Shown here: piece after piece, positions 8,145 to 16,805 of the stretch | Layout: each line of letters starts with the position of its first letter | Position numbering within the stretch: position 1 is the stretch's first letter | Origin: Lysinibacillus_B sp036662795 | Lineage (GTDB): Bacteria > Bacillota > Bacilli > Bacillales_A > Planococcaceae | Assembly: GCF_036662795.1 (NCBI RefSeq) | Contig: NZ_JBAFWZ010000020.1 | Location: 1 to 59,263, forward strand | DNA: 59,263 nucleotides | Direction: 5' to 3' | Translations under genes and position numbers: made by a program | Notes under the pieces: model-generated | What the model was told of the DNA's origin: nothing | The model's input: only the letters and a program-made list of their open reading frames with translations | The model's database searches: none

Positions 8145-8159
8145 TGGTCAGCTTTTTCA
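8124..8159 (+). terminator. Terminator overlapping the dfrA stop codon
   Basis: GAAAAAGCTGAC pairs with GTCAGCTTTTTC. The dfrA TAG lies in the loop. The A-run and T-run make it potentially bidirectional. Confidence 0.75.
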
Positions 8160-8306
8160 TATTATGAAGATTCGTTTTAGAACTAAGCATTGTGTATAAG
8201 AGGCATCTGCACAGAGAGGATTAAGTTTCAACGTTTTCTGACATATTATTGACGTAAAGGCGTGATATACTATTTTAAATTATAGACCTAAAAGGTGTGA
8301 CAAAAC

Positions 8307-8987
8307 ATGCAATCAATATTAATTATTGAAGATGAATATGCAATAAGCCAAGTTTTGAAAGCATATTTAACCAAAGCACAGTATAGTGTTATCCAATGTT
8401 TTACTGGACATGAGGCGATTGCCCAATTTCAGCAGCATCAGCCTGATTTAGTGCTATTAGATGTCATGCTACCAGGTAAAAACGGCTGGGCGATACTAAA
8501 GGAAATAAGAGAACAAAGTCAATGCCCTGTTATTATGTTAACTGCCCTAGGAGAAATCCAGTATCGTTTAGAAGGCTTCCAAGAAGGTGCAGATGATTAT
8601 ATAGCGAAACCGTTTATAGGTGAGGAAGTTGTGGCAAGGGTGAAAGCGGTATTACGAAGAAGCGAGTCACAACATCAAAAACGAAAGAGGTTTGGTGCGC
8701 TTGAAATTGATTTTAAAGGTCATTCCGTTTTTCTATTAGGAAAAGAAATTGATTTAACTCCACGTGATTTGTCCGTTTTGATGTTTTTAGCGAGTCATCC
8801 GAATCAAACATTTACAAGAGAGCAATTACTTGAGCAAGTGTGGGGCTGGGAGTATGTTGGAAGTGAACGTGCGGTGGATTTGGCGATTAAACGACTTCGT
8901 AAAGCGCTAATAGAGTGGCCAGTCGAAGAAGGAGAAATTCGCACACTTAGAGGATTGGGGTATCAATTCCATGTTTATAAAAAATAA
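8307..8987 (+). CDS. OmpR-family response regulator
   Basis: The 226-residue regulator has an N-terminal receiver domain (about 1-115) with acidic EDE near residue 9, the phospho-acceptor Asp in LVLLDVMLPG, and Lys in DDYIAKPF. A winged-helix DNA-binding domain follows (about 130-224; LTPRDLSVLMFLASHPNQ, RTLRGLGYQF). It overlaps the histidine kinase by 17 bp, so they form one operon. The regulon is unknown. The PrsA-type foldase just downstream could be a target or simply a neighbour. Confidence 0.93.
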   Translation: MQSILIIEDEYAISQVLKAYLTKAQYSVIQCFTGHEAIAQFQQHQPDLVLLDVMLPGKNGWAILKEIREQSQCPVIMLTALGEIQYRLEGFQEGADDYIAKPFIGEEVVARVKAVLRRSESQHQKRKRFGALEIDFKGHSVFLLGKEIDLTPRDLSVLMFLASHPNQTFTREQLLEQVWGWEYVGSERAVDLAIKRLRKALIEWPVEEGEIRTLRGLGYQFHVYKK

Positions 8988-10377
8988 ACGTGTTTCCTTA
9001 TTATCCTATTGGACAAGTCGATATGTTCTTACCTTGTTAGTGGGATTGGGCATTTTATTTGTCATTTCTGCCGTCTGGATTCGACATACTACTTTTGAGC
9101 ATCGAATTGAGATGATGGAAGTCATTGTTGATGAAACAGTATACCGACTTACAAATTCAGAGCAAAATAATGGCCCGAGTAAAATAGAAGGGTATTTAGA
9201 AGAAAGGGACAAAAACCCTGAATTATTTCGACAAATGAATCCTGTTATTTATGTGACGAATGCTGATGGAGGAATATTAACAAAAAATAGACCATTTACT
9301 TCAATGGTAGATATAGATTTTTCTAAAATTATAACGAATGATAGCTTAGTACAACGAGTACACTTAGATGGTGAGCCTTTTTTTGTCATTAAACGTGCTA
9401 TCGAACTTAACGATGGCATTGTAGGTTATGTATTTGCTGTAGAATCAAAAAGAGTTTTGACAGAAGTGAATCAGGAGTTTGGCCTATTAGCGGTAGTGAT
9501 TTTTATTATTGGCCTGCTAGGATGGGGCGCTATTTATTTTTTATCCAAACGCCTTACAAAGCCAATAATGGATGTAGCAAAGGCTGCTATGCAGGTGAAG
9601 GAGGGGCATTATAATATTATATTACCAGACAATTTAAAGGAAAGGGAAATGTACGAGCTTGTCACATCATTTAAAGAAATGACGGCAAAACTAGAACAGC
9701 TAGAAAAAACAAGAACCGAATTATTAGCAGGTGTCACACATGAATTAAAAACACCGGTTACATCGATTAGTGGATTGCTGCAAGCTGTGCAGGATGGTGT
9801 TGTTACGGGAGAAGATGCGCATGAATTTATTGCCATGGCTGTTGCAGAAACAACGAAAATGAAAAAGATGGTCGGTGATTTGTTAGCATTTAACTCTTTT
9901 GCTGTTAGTGCAGTGCCCGTAAATATTGAAACGTACGGAGTTAATGATATAATAAATGATGTTGCCATACGTTGGAAAGCCACCCATACTCAAGTCGAGG
10001 TAACTGTTAACCCCTTAGCTATAGATTGTTGTGTACACGTTGATCTAGTACGTGTTCAGCAAATTATCACGAATTTATTAACCAATGCCGAACAAGCAAT
10101 GGCAAATGATGGGCAAATTTATCTTTCCATTTCAGAGCACGATGATTTTGTTAGCGTAGCAATTCAAGATAATGGTTGTGGAATCACGATCGAAGAACAA
10201 CCATTTATTTTTGAGCGATTTTACCGAGGCGATAATAAAAAATATAAGGTACGTGGTTTAGGTTTAGGCTTAGCCTTGAGTAAAATGATGGCAAAATCAA
10301 TTTGTGGAGAATTATCTTTAGAATGGAGTAATGAAAACGGGACATGCTTTAAATTATTACTTGAAAAGTCAAACTGA
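8971..10377 (+). CDS. Sensor histidine kinase
   Basis: The 468-residue membrane kinase has two TM segments (about 15-35 and 170-192) enclosing an extracytoplasmic sensor of about 130 residues. HAMP follows (about 193-245), then HisKA with the phospho-acceptor His in GVTHELKTPVTSI and HATPase_c with N box NLLTNAEQAM, DNGCGI and GLGLGLALSK. It begins inside the response regulator gene. The stimulus is unknown. An envelope or secretion-stress role is tempting because a PrsA-like foldase follows, but this is inference. Confidence 0.92.
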   Translation: MFIKNKRVSLLSYWTSRYVLTLLVGLGILFVISAVWIRHTTFEHRIEMMEVIVDETVYRLTNSEQNNGPSKIEGYLEERDKNPELFRQMNPVIYVTNADGGILTKNRPFTSMVDIDFSKIITNDSLVQRVHLDGEPFFVIKRAIELNDGIVGYVFAVESKRVLTEVNQEFGLLAVVIFIIGLLGWGAIYFLSKRLTKPIMDVAKAAMQVKEGHYNIILPDNLKEREMYELVTSFKEMTAKLEQLEKTRTELLAGVTHELKTPVTSISGLLQAVQDGVVTGEDAHEFIAMAVAETTKMKKMVGDLLAFNSFAVSAVPVNIETYGVNDIINDVAIRWKATHTQVEVTVNPLAIDCCVHVDLVRVQQIITNLLTNAEQAMANDGQIYLSISEHDDFVSVAIQDNGCGITIEEQPFIFERFYRGDNKKYKVRGLGLGLALSKMMAKSICGELSLEWSNENGTCFKLLLEKSN

Positions 10378-10451
10378 ATGAGTGTTTGACATTTAGCTGA
10401 CACATTCGAACGTTATAATAAAGCGTAATTTTAAAATTGGAGGAACAAAGA

Positions 10452-11342
10452 ATGAATACTTCTACGTATAAAAAAATATTAAAGGCTGTAGCAGTGCCAG
10501 TAGCTCTGTCAGCGATATTAGTAGGCTGCTCGGGTGAAGACGAATCTCGAACAGTAGCAACGGTTGATGGTGAAGTAATTACAGAGGCCGAGTTAAACGA
10601 GCTAATGACGAGTCAACACGGTCCAACTGTTTTAGATTCCCTCATTACAAATAAAATTGTAGAGCTTGAAGCAAAAAAGTTAGATGTTAAAGTGTCTAAA
10701 GATGAAATCGAAAAAGAATACAAAGTATATGCAGAAGAATTCGGTGGCGAAGAGGCATTACTAGAAAGCTTAAAAGCATATAATGTCGGTGTTGAAGAAA
10801 TTAAAAAGGATATAGAAACGTATTTAACAACGCTAAAAGTAATGGAAGAATATGTTGAGATTAAAGACGAGGATGTAAAAACATACTTTGAGGAAAACAA
10901 AAATATGTTCGGCACTCCTGAGGAAGTAGAAGCAAGCCATATTTTACTTGAAGATGAAGCAACTGCAAAAGAAGTGCTAGCAAAAGTAAAAGCTGGTGAG
11001 GACTTTGCGAAACTTGCAAAGGAATATTCTAAAGATCCAGGTAGTGCAGAAAATGGTGGTGCACTTGGATTCTTCGGAACTGGAAAAATGGTTCCTGAAT
11101 TTGAAGAGGCTGCTTTTGCTATGAAAAAGGGCGAAGTGAGTGCTGAACCAGTAAAAACAGTGAACGGGTACCATATTATTAAAGTGACGGATAAAAAAGA
11201 AGCCGTTGAAGCTACGTTTGAGGATTCAAAAGAAGAAGCGCGTAAATTGCTACTTGAGGAGCGTATTAATCAGGAATACCAAACATGGATAAATGAGAAA
11301 AAATCCGAATACAAAATCGAAAACAAATTATTCGAAAAATAA
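10452..11342 (+). CDS. prsA: PrsA-type peptidyl-prolyl isomerase lipoprotein
   Basis: The 296-residue foldase assists folding of exported proteins on the outer face of the membrane. It has a lipoprotein signal (lipobox LVGC at about residues 24-27), an N-terminal SurA-like helical region, and one PpiC/parvulin domain (about 150-250; EASHILLEDEATAKEV, YSKDPGSAENGGALGFF, VNGYHIIKV). The ATG at 10452 is chosen because GGAGGAAC sits 7 bp upstream; a TTG 15 bp earlier would overlap it. A terminator follows. Species may carry several PrsA paralogues. Confidence 0.92.
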   Translation: MNTSTYKKILKAVAVPVALSAILVGCSGEDESRTVATVDGEVITEAELNELMTSQHGPTVLDSLITNKIVELEAKKLDVKVSKDEIEKEYKVYAEEFGGEEALLESLKAYNVGVEEIKKDIETYLTTLKVMEEYVEIKDEDVKTYFEENKNMFGTPEEVEASHILLEDEATAKEVLAKVKAGEDFAKLAKEYSKDPGSAENGGALGFFGTGKMVPEFEEAAFAMKKGEVSAEPVKTVNGYHIIKVTDKKEAVEATFEDSKEEARKLLLEERINQEYQTWINEKKSEYKIENKLFEK

Positions 11343-11376
11343 TTTATTTCAAAGTATGTAACTCTTTAAGCATGAA

Positions 11377-11418
11377 GGGGTGTCAGAAAGTTTTACTTTC
11401 GTGGCACTCCCTTTTATT
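11377..11418 (+). terminator. Terminator of prsA
   Basis: GGGGTGTCAGAAAG pairs with CTTTCGTGGCACTCCC with one bulge, followed by TTTTATTTTT. Confidence 0.85.
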
Positions 11419-11526
11419 TTTCGGGAAATATTTAAATATTCTGTCATTTGAAGTGGGTATAGAATTCATCTTATAAGCTATTTTAAAGTTGCACGGCTGT
11501 AACAAATATGCTTAAATTAACATGAA

Positions 11527-11541
11527 TGATAATAGTTCTCA
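11527..11541 (+). promoter_or_regulatory. Fur box upstream of the haem monooxygenase
   Basis: TGATAATAGTTCTCA matches the 7-1-7 Fur consensus TGATAATNATTATCA at 12 of the 14 defined positions and lies 26 bp before the start codon. Iron repression is predicted. Confidence 0.7.
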
Positions 11542-11566
11542 ATAATTATGTGGGGAGAAATGCTAA

Positions 11567-11893
11567 ATGATTACAGTGACTAACCGTATCCAATTGAAAA
11601 AAGGCATGGGTGAGAAGATGGCACCGATGTTTGCGAAGCCAGGTCCATTACAAAACTACGAGGGATTCCAAAAGGTGGAGGTTCTCGTTTCTACTCAATT
11701 TGAGGATTATGACGAATTGAGTGTTATGATGTATTGGGATAACGAAGACGCTTTTGAGGTTTGGCGTTCTAGTGATGACTTCAAAAACTCTCATAAGCGC
11801 TCATCAGGTGGGGAACCCGATCCAAACTCTCCAGTAATAACAAGTCAAATTGTCATTGCTAAAGTAGCAGCATCTATTGCGAGGTCTAAATAA
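11567..11893 (+). CDS. Haem-degrading monooxygenase (HmoA/IsdG-like)
   Basis: The 108-residue ABM-fold protein matches IsdG/HmoA-type enzymes, which open haem to release iron. Features: ITVTNRIQLKKG strand, the conserved Asn5-type residue near the N-terminus (TN), FQKVEVLVSTQFEDYDEL, MYWDNEDAFEVWRSSDDF, and FKNSHKRS, where the His is the likely proximal haem ligand. RBS GGGGAGAAA. A Fur-box-like site directly upstream and ferritin downstream on the opposite strand support a role in iron homeostasis. Confidence 0.88.
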   Translation: MITVTNRIQLKKGMGEKMAPMFAKPGPLQNYEGFQKVEVLVSTQFEDYDELSVMMYWDNEDAFEVWRSSDDFKNSHKRSSGGEPDPNSPVITSQIVIAKVAASIARSK

Positions 11894-11917
11894 ATAACAG
11901 CAAAGATTAATAAATAA

Positions 11918-11965
11918 AGGTGACCGAATAAGTCCGTTATAACGGGTTTATTCGGTCACCTTTTT
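11918..11965 (+). terminator. Terminator of the haem monooxygenase
   Basis: AGGTGACCGAATAA pairs perfectly with TTATTCGGTCACCT, followed by TTTT. Confidence 0.9.
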
Positions 11966-11994
11966 GAAAGTATGAATTTTGGGGATTTGAGCAT

Positions 11995-12117
11995 TGTCTA
12001 GCTCCAGCGCCCAGCCCCTCGAGGTCGCCCCATCCCCTCGGTCGAAAGCGGAAAAGCTGCTTTCGATTCGGGAATTCTAGCGCTTGTCGGGGCTAAACGG
12101 GGCGCTTCCGCTTTTCT
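11995..12117. repeat. GC-rich 123-bp repeat, copy 1
   Basis: Starts TGTCTAGCTCCAGCGCCCAG and ends GGGGCGCTTCCGCTTTTCT. It is far richer in GC than its surroundings and internally structured (TCGAAAGC...GCTTTCGA; AGCCCC...GGGGCT; GCGCC...GGCGC). It has no coding potential and is identical to copy 2. Confidence 0.95.
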
Positions 12118-12121
12118 TATG

Positions 12122-12244
12122 TGTCTAGCTCCAGCGCCCAGCCCCTCGAGGTCGCCCCATCCCCTCGGTCGAAAGCGGAAAAGCTGCTTTCGATTCGGGA
12201 ATTCTAGCGCTTGTCGGGGCTAAACGGGGCGCTTCCGCTTTTCT
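12122..12244. repeat. GC-rich 123-bp repeat, copy 2
   Basis: Base-for-base identical to copy 1, separated from it by 4 bp (period 127). It ends just before the ferritin stop codon, so it also lies in the 3' region of the ferritin transcript. Similar hairpin-forming repeats are scattered in Bacillaceae genomes as I recall. Confidence 0.95.
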
Positions 12245-12256
12245 AACTATGATATG

Positions 12257-12766
12257 TTAGTTTTCCGCTGGTGGAGTAAATGTGCGTTGAGCTAGCTCTG
12301 CATCTAGCATAAATATTGCATTAGAATCATTTTCGATCCGTTTAATTTTTGCAATTAACGTATCGAATGTCGATTCTTCCTCCACTTGCTCATCAATAAA
12401 CCACTTTAAAAATGCCATTGTTGCATGTTCACGCTCATCTAATGCAATGTCAGCTAGATTATAGATGCGTCGTGTCACTTCTTTCTCATGCTGTAGAGCC
12501 TTCTCAAATGCATCTAATAACGATGAGAAGTCGTTTTCTGGACTGTGGAATCCGTCAATCGTTGTACGGTAGCCTAAATCACTTAAGAAGTTATAAAATT
12601 TCATTGCGTGGAAACGCTCTTCCTCTGCTTGAACTAAAAAGAAGTTTGCAAAGCCGTCATAGGACTCATCAGTGCAATATGCAGCCATTGCTAAATAGGC
12701 ATGAGCTGAATAAAATTCATAGTTCATTTGTTCATTTAATGCTTTGTGTAATTTTTCTGATAACAT
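12257..12766 (-). CDS. ftnA: Ferritin
   Basis: The 169-residue non-haem ferritin oxidises and stores iron in a 24-mer shell. Ferroxidase ligands are visible: E17 in MNYEFYSAHAYL, E50 and H53 in AEEERFHAMKF, and the Glu-rich pair HEKEV and DEQVEEE later. Length is typical. RBS AAAGGAGGAAAATAC supports the ATG. Convergent with the haem monooxygenase, with the two GC-rich repeats between. A TATAAT-like box lies about 30 bp upstream of the RBS; I could not find a clean PerR or Fur box. Confidence 0.95.
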   Translation of the reverse strand: MLSEKLHKALNEQMNYEFYSAHAYLAMAAYCTDESYDGFANFFLVQAEEERFHAMKFYNFLSDLGYRTTIDGFHSPENDFSSLLDAFEKALQHEKEVTRRIYNLADIALDEREHATMAFLKWFIDEQVEEESTFDTLIAKIKRIENDSNAIFMLDAELAQRTFTPPAEN

Positions 12767-12987
12767 GTATTTTCCTCCTTTAGATATGTACTAGAGCATA
12801 TTCATTATAGTATAAAACATTAGGATAAGAGAGAGACTAAATGAAAATCATGTACATAATGTTATAAAAAGGTTGGAGATTTGTTGAAAACTATTTTTTT
12901 AAAAGCCATTTCTAATACTTTTACGTTGGCAAACGATGGTATACATGCTACTATTGCAAACGCAACTGTAAATTAAGGAGGCTACAT

Positions 12988-14070
12988 ATGTTAGATGCCA
13001 TCGGTTGGCTCCTACCTTCTATTAAGGAACCAACATGGACAGATATACTGATTGCTATTAGTATCATCTTTTTGGGTTTTATCATTCAGCGTTTTATATT
13101 AAAGCCAAGTATAAAAAAGTTTGCTCACTTTTTTAAAGGTAGTGGACGAATTATTACTGGAGATATAATAGGGGAGTTTAGCCCGGCGATTCGTTATGCT
13201 TTTTTGACGATTGTAATTTTCCTTAGCTTTTCGATTCTGTTAGAAGAAAACTTATATGTTCATAAATCAACGGGAAATCTCTTTGTTTCATTTATGTTTT
13301 TCTTTGCCTTTAAAGGGGTATACGATGTTTTAACGTTCTATTTAAAAAATCCTGAGCATTTTGAGACAGGGAAGGATCAAGACTTATTAAAGCCTTTTTT
13401 TTTAAGAATAAGTAAAGTATTTGTGATGGTTATCGCTTTATTTTCGATTGCGTCGCTTTGGAACTTCAATTTAAATGGGTTTTTAACAGGGATTGGGTTA
13501 ACAGGGGTGGCTATCGCATTTGGTATCCGAGATACATTGGGGCACCTGTTTAGTGGGATGTCAGTTGCGTTAGATAAGCCATTTCAAATTGGCGATTGGA
13601 TAGCAACAGAGGACCAAAAAATTGATGGTGTTGTTGAAGATATTAATTTACGAAGCACGCTCATACAGACGGGGGAGAAGGGTTTAGTGTATGTACCGAA
13701 CTCGTACTTAGTAAACCGGCCAATTTATAATCTAAGTAAGCGAACGAAACGTAAGGTAGAACAATATTTTTATGTATCTACTGGTAATAGTGAGGAAATA
13801 TTACGCGCTGCCTGTGAAAAAATTCGAGAGCAAATTGCGCTTCATCCCGATACAGAGAAGGATATTATTCACGTTAATATAGATGATTATCGCTCAGGCT
13901 CTTTCCGATTAATTGTTCGCTTTTTTGTCCTTACGAATGATTCTGGCATTATGTTAAATGTAAAGCAGGATATATTATTTGTAATAAAACAAATTTTCGA
14001 TGAATTATCAGTAGAAATCATCGAATCACAGCCAGACCTATGGGTACATCAAATAGAAGAAAAAATGTAG
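12988..14070 (+). CDS. MscS-family mechanosensitive ion channel
   Basis: The 360-residue membrane protein has about five TM segments (roughly 20-36, 70-87, 96-115, 140-157, 161-180). The pore-lining stretch FLTGIGLTGVAIAFGIRDTL is followed by the MscS beta domain (HLFSGMSVALDKPFQIGDWI, VPNSYLVNRPIYNLS) and a C-terminal alpha/beta domain. Such channels open under membrane tension to release solutes during osmotic downshock. RBS AAGGAGGCTACAT. A shared hairpin separates it from the convergent haemolysin III gene. Confidence 0.92.
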   Translation: MLDAIGWLLPSIKEPTWTDILIAISIIFLGFIIQRFILKPSIKKFAHFFKGSGRIITGDIIGEFSPAIRYAFLTIVIFLSFSILLEENLYVHKSTGNLFVSFMFFFAFKGVYDVLTFYLKNPEHFETGKDQDLLKPFFLRISKVFVMVIALFSIASLWNFNLNGFLTGIGLTGVAIAFGIRDTLGHLFSGMSVALDKPFQIGDWIATEDQKIDGVVEDINLRSTLIQTGEKGLVYVPNSYLVNRPIYNLSKRTKRKVEQYFYVSTGNSEEILRAACEKIREQIALHPDTEKDIIHVNIDDYRSGSFRLIVRFFVLTNDSGIMLNVKQDILFVIKQIFDELSVEIIESQPDLWVHQIEEKM

Positions 14071-14099
14071 CGAAGCAAAATGCTAAGCTACATTTTTTA
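14061..14099. terminator. Bidirectional terminator, mscS / haemolysin III
   Basis: AAAAATGTAGC pairs with GCTACATTTTTT. The A-run and T-run serve both strands. It contains the mscS stop and touches the stop of the convergent gene. Confidence 0.75.
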
Positions 14100-14732
14100 T
14101 AAATATATCGCAACACAGCCCACCATACAAGCACAGCCAGCAATTACAAAAAGATGCCATATTGCATGATTATATGGTAGCTTTGTCCAAGCGTAAAAAA
14201 TAGCGCCGAAAGTAAATAGCAAACCGCCAATTAGTAAAAAAGTGAATCCATCGAATTGTAAACTATGATAAACAGGCTTAATAACAAAAACAATCATCCA
14301 GCCCATTACGATGTAAAGAGCTAAAGAAAAGGCCTCAAAACGATGTATAAACAAGCATTTAAATAGGACACCTAATAACGCAATACTCCACATAATACAT
14401 AGCAACACGATACCTAACGTTCCACCGATAGCAATCAATAGAAAGGGTGTGTAAGTGCCAGCGATTAAAATATAAATAGAAGAGTGATCTAATATAGCGA
14501 AAAAACGTTTATATTTTACTGGCATACTATGGAGGAGGGTGGACATTAAAAATAATAAAATAAGTGAGGCACCAAATATTGAGTTTGCAACAATTTGAAC
14601 TGCACTCTCTTTTTCAATAGCAACTAAAATTAAATATAGGCAAGCAGGTATACTTATTAGTAAACCGATGCCATGTGTAATAGCGTTCCAAAATTCTTCT
14701 TTTGTATTTTTATAGTCGAAAGCTTCATTCAT
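14097..14732 (-). CDS. Haemolysin III family (TrhA/YplQ) membrane protein
   Basis: The 211-residue protein has seven predicted TM segments and belongs to the PAQR/HlyIII superfamily. Conserved elements are EEFWNAITHGIGLLISI near the N-terminus, the ILDHSSIYILIAGTYTPF motif with Asp and His, and the C-terminal NHAIWHLFVIAG His motif; together these bind a metal. TrhA has been linked to membrane energetics and fluidity. I chose the ATG at 14732; a GTG nine bases upstream is too near the AGAGGA RBS. Confidence 0.9.
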   Translation of the reverse strand: MNEAFDYKNTKEEFWNAITHGIGLLISIPACLYLILVAIEKESAVQIVANSIFGASLILLFLMSTLLHSMPVKYKRFFAILDHSSIYILIAGTYTPFLLIAIGGTLGIVLLCIMWSIALLGVLFKCLFIHRFEAFSLALYIVMGWMIVFVIKPVYHSLQFDGFTFLLIGGLLFTFGAIFYAWTKLPYNHAIWHLFVIAGCACMVGCVAIYL

Positions 14733-14908
14733 TGTTATCACGTTCCTCTCATACTATAAACTTATCTAGAATAATGAAAATATAATAGTAGCATGTGTCA
14801 TTTATACAAAAGGTTAAATGTAAATAGTAAATAGGTGACAACTGTCATGTTGTCATGCCATACTTTAGTTCATATAATTAAGTGAAGATAAAAAAGGATG
14901 TGTCAGCT

Positions 14909-15751
14909 ATGGGGCGAATTCATATTGTAACGGATTCAACATGTGATTTAACAAAAGAGGAAATAGGCAAGCACGAAATTCATGTCGTACCTCTTACAAT
15001 TCAAATTGATGGAAATACATATATCGACGGGGTAGACATTGAGCCAGCATCGTTTATTGAAAAGATGAAAACGGCATCCCAATTACCTAAAAGCTCGCAG
15101 CCTGCACCGGGTGTCTTTAAAGAGCTTTATGATGAACTTGGAAAGAATGGCGATCGGATAATCTCTATCCATATGACTGGTGGAATGAGTGGAACAGTTC
15201 AATCGGCTAGACAAGCTGCTGATATGACAGATTCCCATGTTACGGTAGTAGATTCTCGTTATATTGCATGGGCATTAGCATTCCAGCTACGCGAGGCAGT
15301 TCGATTGCGAGATGAAGGTGCTACTGTAGAAGAAATAGTCGCACGTCTTGATGAAGTACGAAAAAATACACGTTTATTTGTTGTATTAGATACACTTGAA
15401 AATATGGTGAAGGGTGGTCGTATTGGCAAAGGAAAAGCGGTCGTTAGCTCGCTGTTAAACATTAAGCCAATCGGACATCTTGATATCGGTGAAGTAACAA
15501 TTGCAGCAAAACCTCGTAGTTACAAGCAAGTAGTGAAGTTCTTAATGAACGAATTCCAGGAGGATACAGCTGGTAAAACGATTAAAGCAGTTGGTATTTC
15601 ACATGCTAATAGTATGGATACGATGGGAAATTCGATGATCCAATTAGTTAAAGAAGCAGGCTTTAATTCTATAGAAATTGCCTATACATCACCGGTCATT
15701 TGTACACATACGGGTGAAGGTGCACTAGGATTTATGTATTTTGCTGAATAA
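14909..15751 (+). CDS. DegV family fatty-acid-binding protein
   Basis: The 280-residue protein starts MGRIHIVTDSTCDLTKEEI. DegV/FakB proteins hold a fatty acid for phosphorylation by FakA. Motifs seen: ISIHMTGGMSGTVQSA, the loop near the fatty-acid carboxylate, VDSRYIAWALAFQ, and VICTHTGEGALGFMYFAE at the end. Start at 14909 matches the family N-terminus and has AAAAGGA upstream; a GTG 27 bp earlier extends it without support. It is followed by its own terminator and then the ypmRS-msrAB run, as in Bacillus synteny. Confidence 0.93.
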   Translation: MGRIHIVTDSTCDLTKEEIGKHEIHVVPLTIQIDGNTYIDGVDIEPASFIEKMKTASQLPKSSQPAPGVFKELYDELGKNGDRIISIHMTGGMSGTVQSARQAADMTDSHVTVVDSRYIAWALAFQLREAVRLRDEGATVEEIVARLDEVRKNTRLFVVLDTLENMVKGGRIGKGKAVVSSLLNIKPIGHLDIGEVTIAAKPRSYKQVVKFLMNEFQEDTAGKTIKAVGISHANSMDTMGNSMIQLVKEAGFNSIEIAYTSPVICTHTGEGALGFMYFAE

Positions 15752-15757
15752 TATCGG

Positions 15758-15797
15758 AACCATCTATTCATTGTGTCGAATAGATGGTTTTTTTTTA
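15758..15797 (+). terminator. Terminator of the degV-like gene
   Basis: AACCATCTATTC pairs perfectly with GAATAGATGGTT, followed by nine or more T. Confidence 0.92.
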
Positions 15798-15882
15798 TTA
15801 TTTGGGACCATGTAATTTCCATTATGAACCCATTGAAACTATAATAGTAATAATAAAGTAATTGTATAAGGGAGTAATTCAT

Positions 15883-16800
15883 ATGAGGCTATTTTTTACT
15901 TTAAGTTTGCTCGTAACGATTCTTTGTGGTTGTTCAGTAACAATCGACAAGCCTCAATCTGAAGAAGAAAAGGAGCAGCAATCAGAGGAAGAATTGGCAC
16001 CAACTACACGTTCAGAATTGAATGTTGAAGGGGAGCTCGTAGTGGAAGAACAAAAGTCCCTCTCTGAGCTGCTAGATAGTATGCTTTATATAGATGTTAG
16101 GTCGACAAAGCGTTGGGATGCACAACCGCTTCAGTATTTAGCACTTGGTGATTCATTAACACGTGGAGTTGGTGATGAGTTAGGGCGTTTCGGTTATACA
16201 AAGCGACTTGCCACGACGCTTGAAAAATGGCCAACTATTTCAGAAGTAGAGCTCGATAATCGAGGGAAAAACGGTCGTCGTAGTGACCAATTATTAGCCT
16301 TACTAGAGAAGGGGCATTATGACAATGAATTGCCGGGAGCCGATTTGATTACGATTACGTTAGGTGGCAACGATGTTATGAAAGTAGTGAAAGCCGATAT
16401 ATTTTCTTTAAAAAAGGAAATGTTTGAAAAGGAGCTTGAACCATTTAAAAAACGGTATCAAGAAATCATTCAATATATACGTCAACATAATAAAACTGCA
16501 CCAATAATTTTGATTGGATTTTATAATCCGTTCTCTATTGTGACCGATGAGTATACGCCATTTGCTACAATAATAAATGAATGGAATAGTAGTATTTTGG
16601 AAATTGCTAGGGAAGATAGAAATGCGTGTTATGTGCCCATTGCCGATTTATTCACATCGAATGATGAGATGGTATATCATACGGATTTCTTTCATCCAAA
16701 TGCAAGTGGATATGAGAAAATGACAGCAAGAGTTATCTCATCCATGAAAGCTTGTGATATTGAAAAGATGTCAGGCGGTCGTATTGGTTTTGAGGAGTGA
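15883..16800 (+). CDS. ypmR: SGNH/GDSL lipase-esterase family lipoprotein (YpmR-like)
   Basis: The 305-residue exported protein has a lipoprotein signal (LCGC at about residues 14-17), an acidic Gln/Glu linker, and an SGNH hydrolase domain. The catalytic Ser is in ALGDSLTRGVGD (block I), the Gly-Asn is in ITLGGNDVM, and the Asp-His pair is in HTDFFHPNASGYE (block V). The substrate is unknown. The ATG at 15883 follows RBS AAGGGAG; an in-frame TTG 21 bp upstream is not supported. It is immediately followed by ypmS with near overlap. Confidence 0.9.
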   Translation: MRLFFTLSLLVTILCGCSVTIDKPQSEEEKEQQSEEELAPTTRSELNVEGELVVEEQKSLSELLDSMLYIDVRSTKRWDAQPLQYLALGDSLTRGVGDELGRFGYTKRLATTLEKWPTISEVELDNRGKNGRRSDQLLALLEKGHYDNELPGADLITITLGGNDVMKVVKADIFSLKKEMFEKELEPFKKRYQEIIQYIRQHNKTAPIILIGFYNPFSIVTDEYTPFATIINEWNSSILEIAREDRNACYVPIADLFTSNDEMVYHTDFFHPNASGYEKMTARVISSMKACDIEKMSGGRIGFEE

Positions 16801-16805
16801 AGAGA

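Noticed and set aside
11995..12244. CRISPR array
   Set aside because: Only two 123-bp units with a 4-bp gap and no unique spacers; no cas genes.
12784..12850. PerR or Fur box upstream of ferritin
   Set aside because: The TATAAT-rich sequence matches neither 15-bp consensus well enough.
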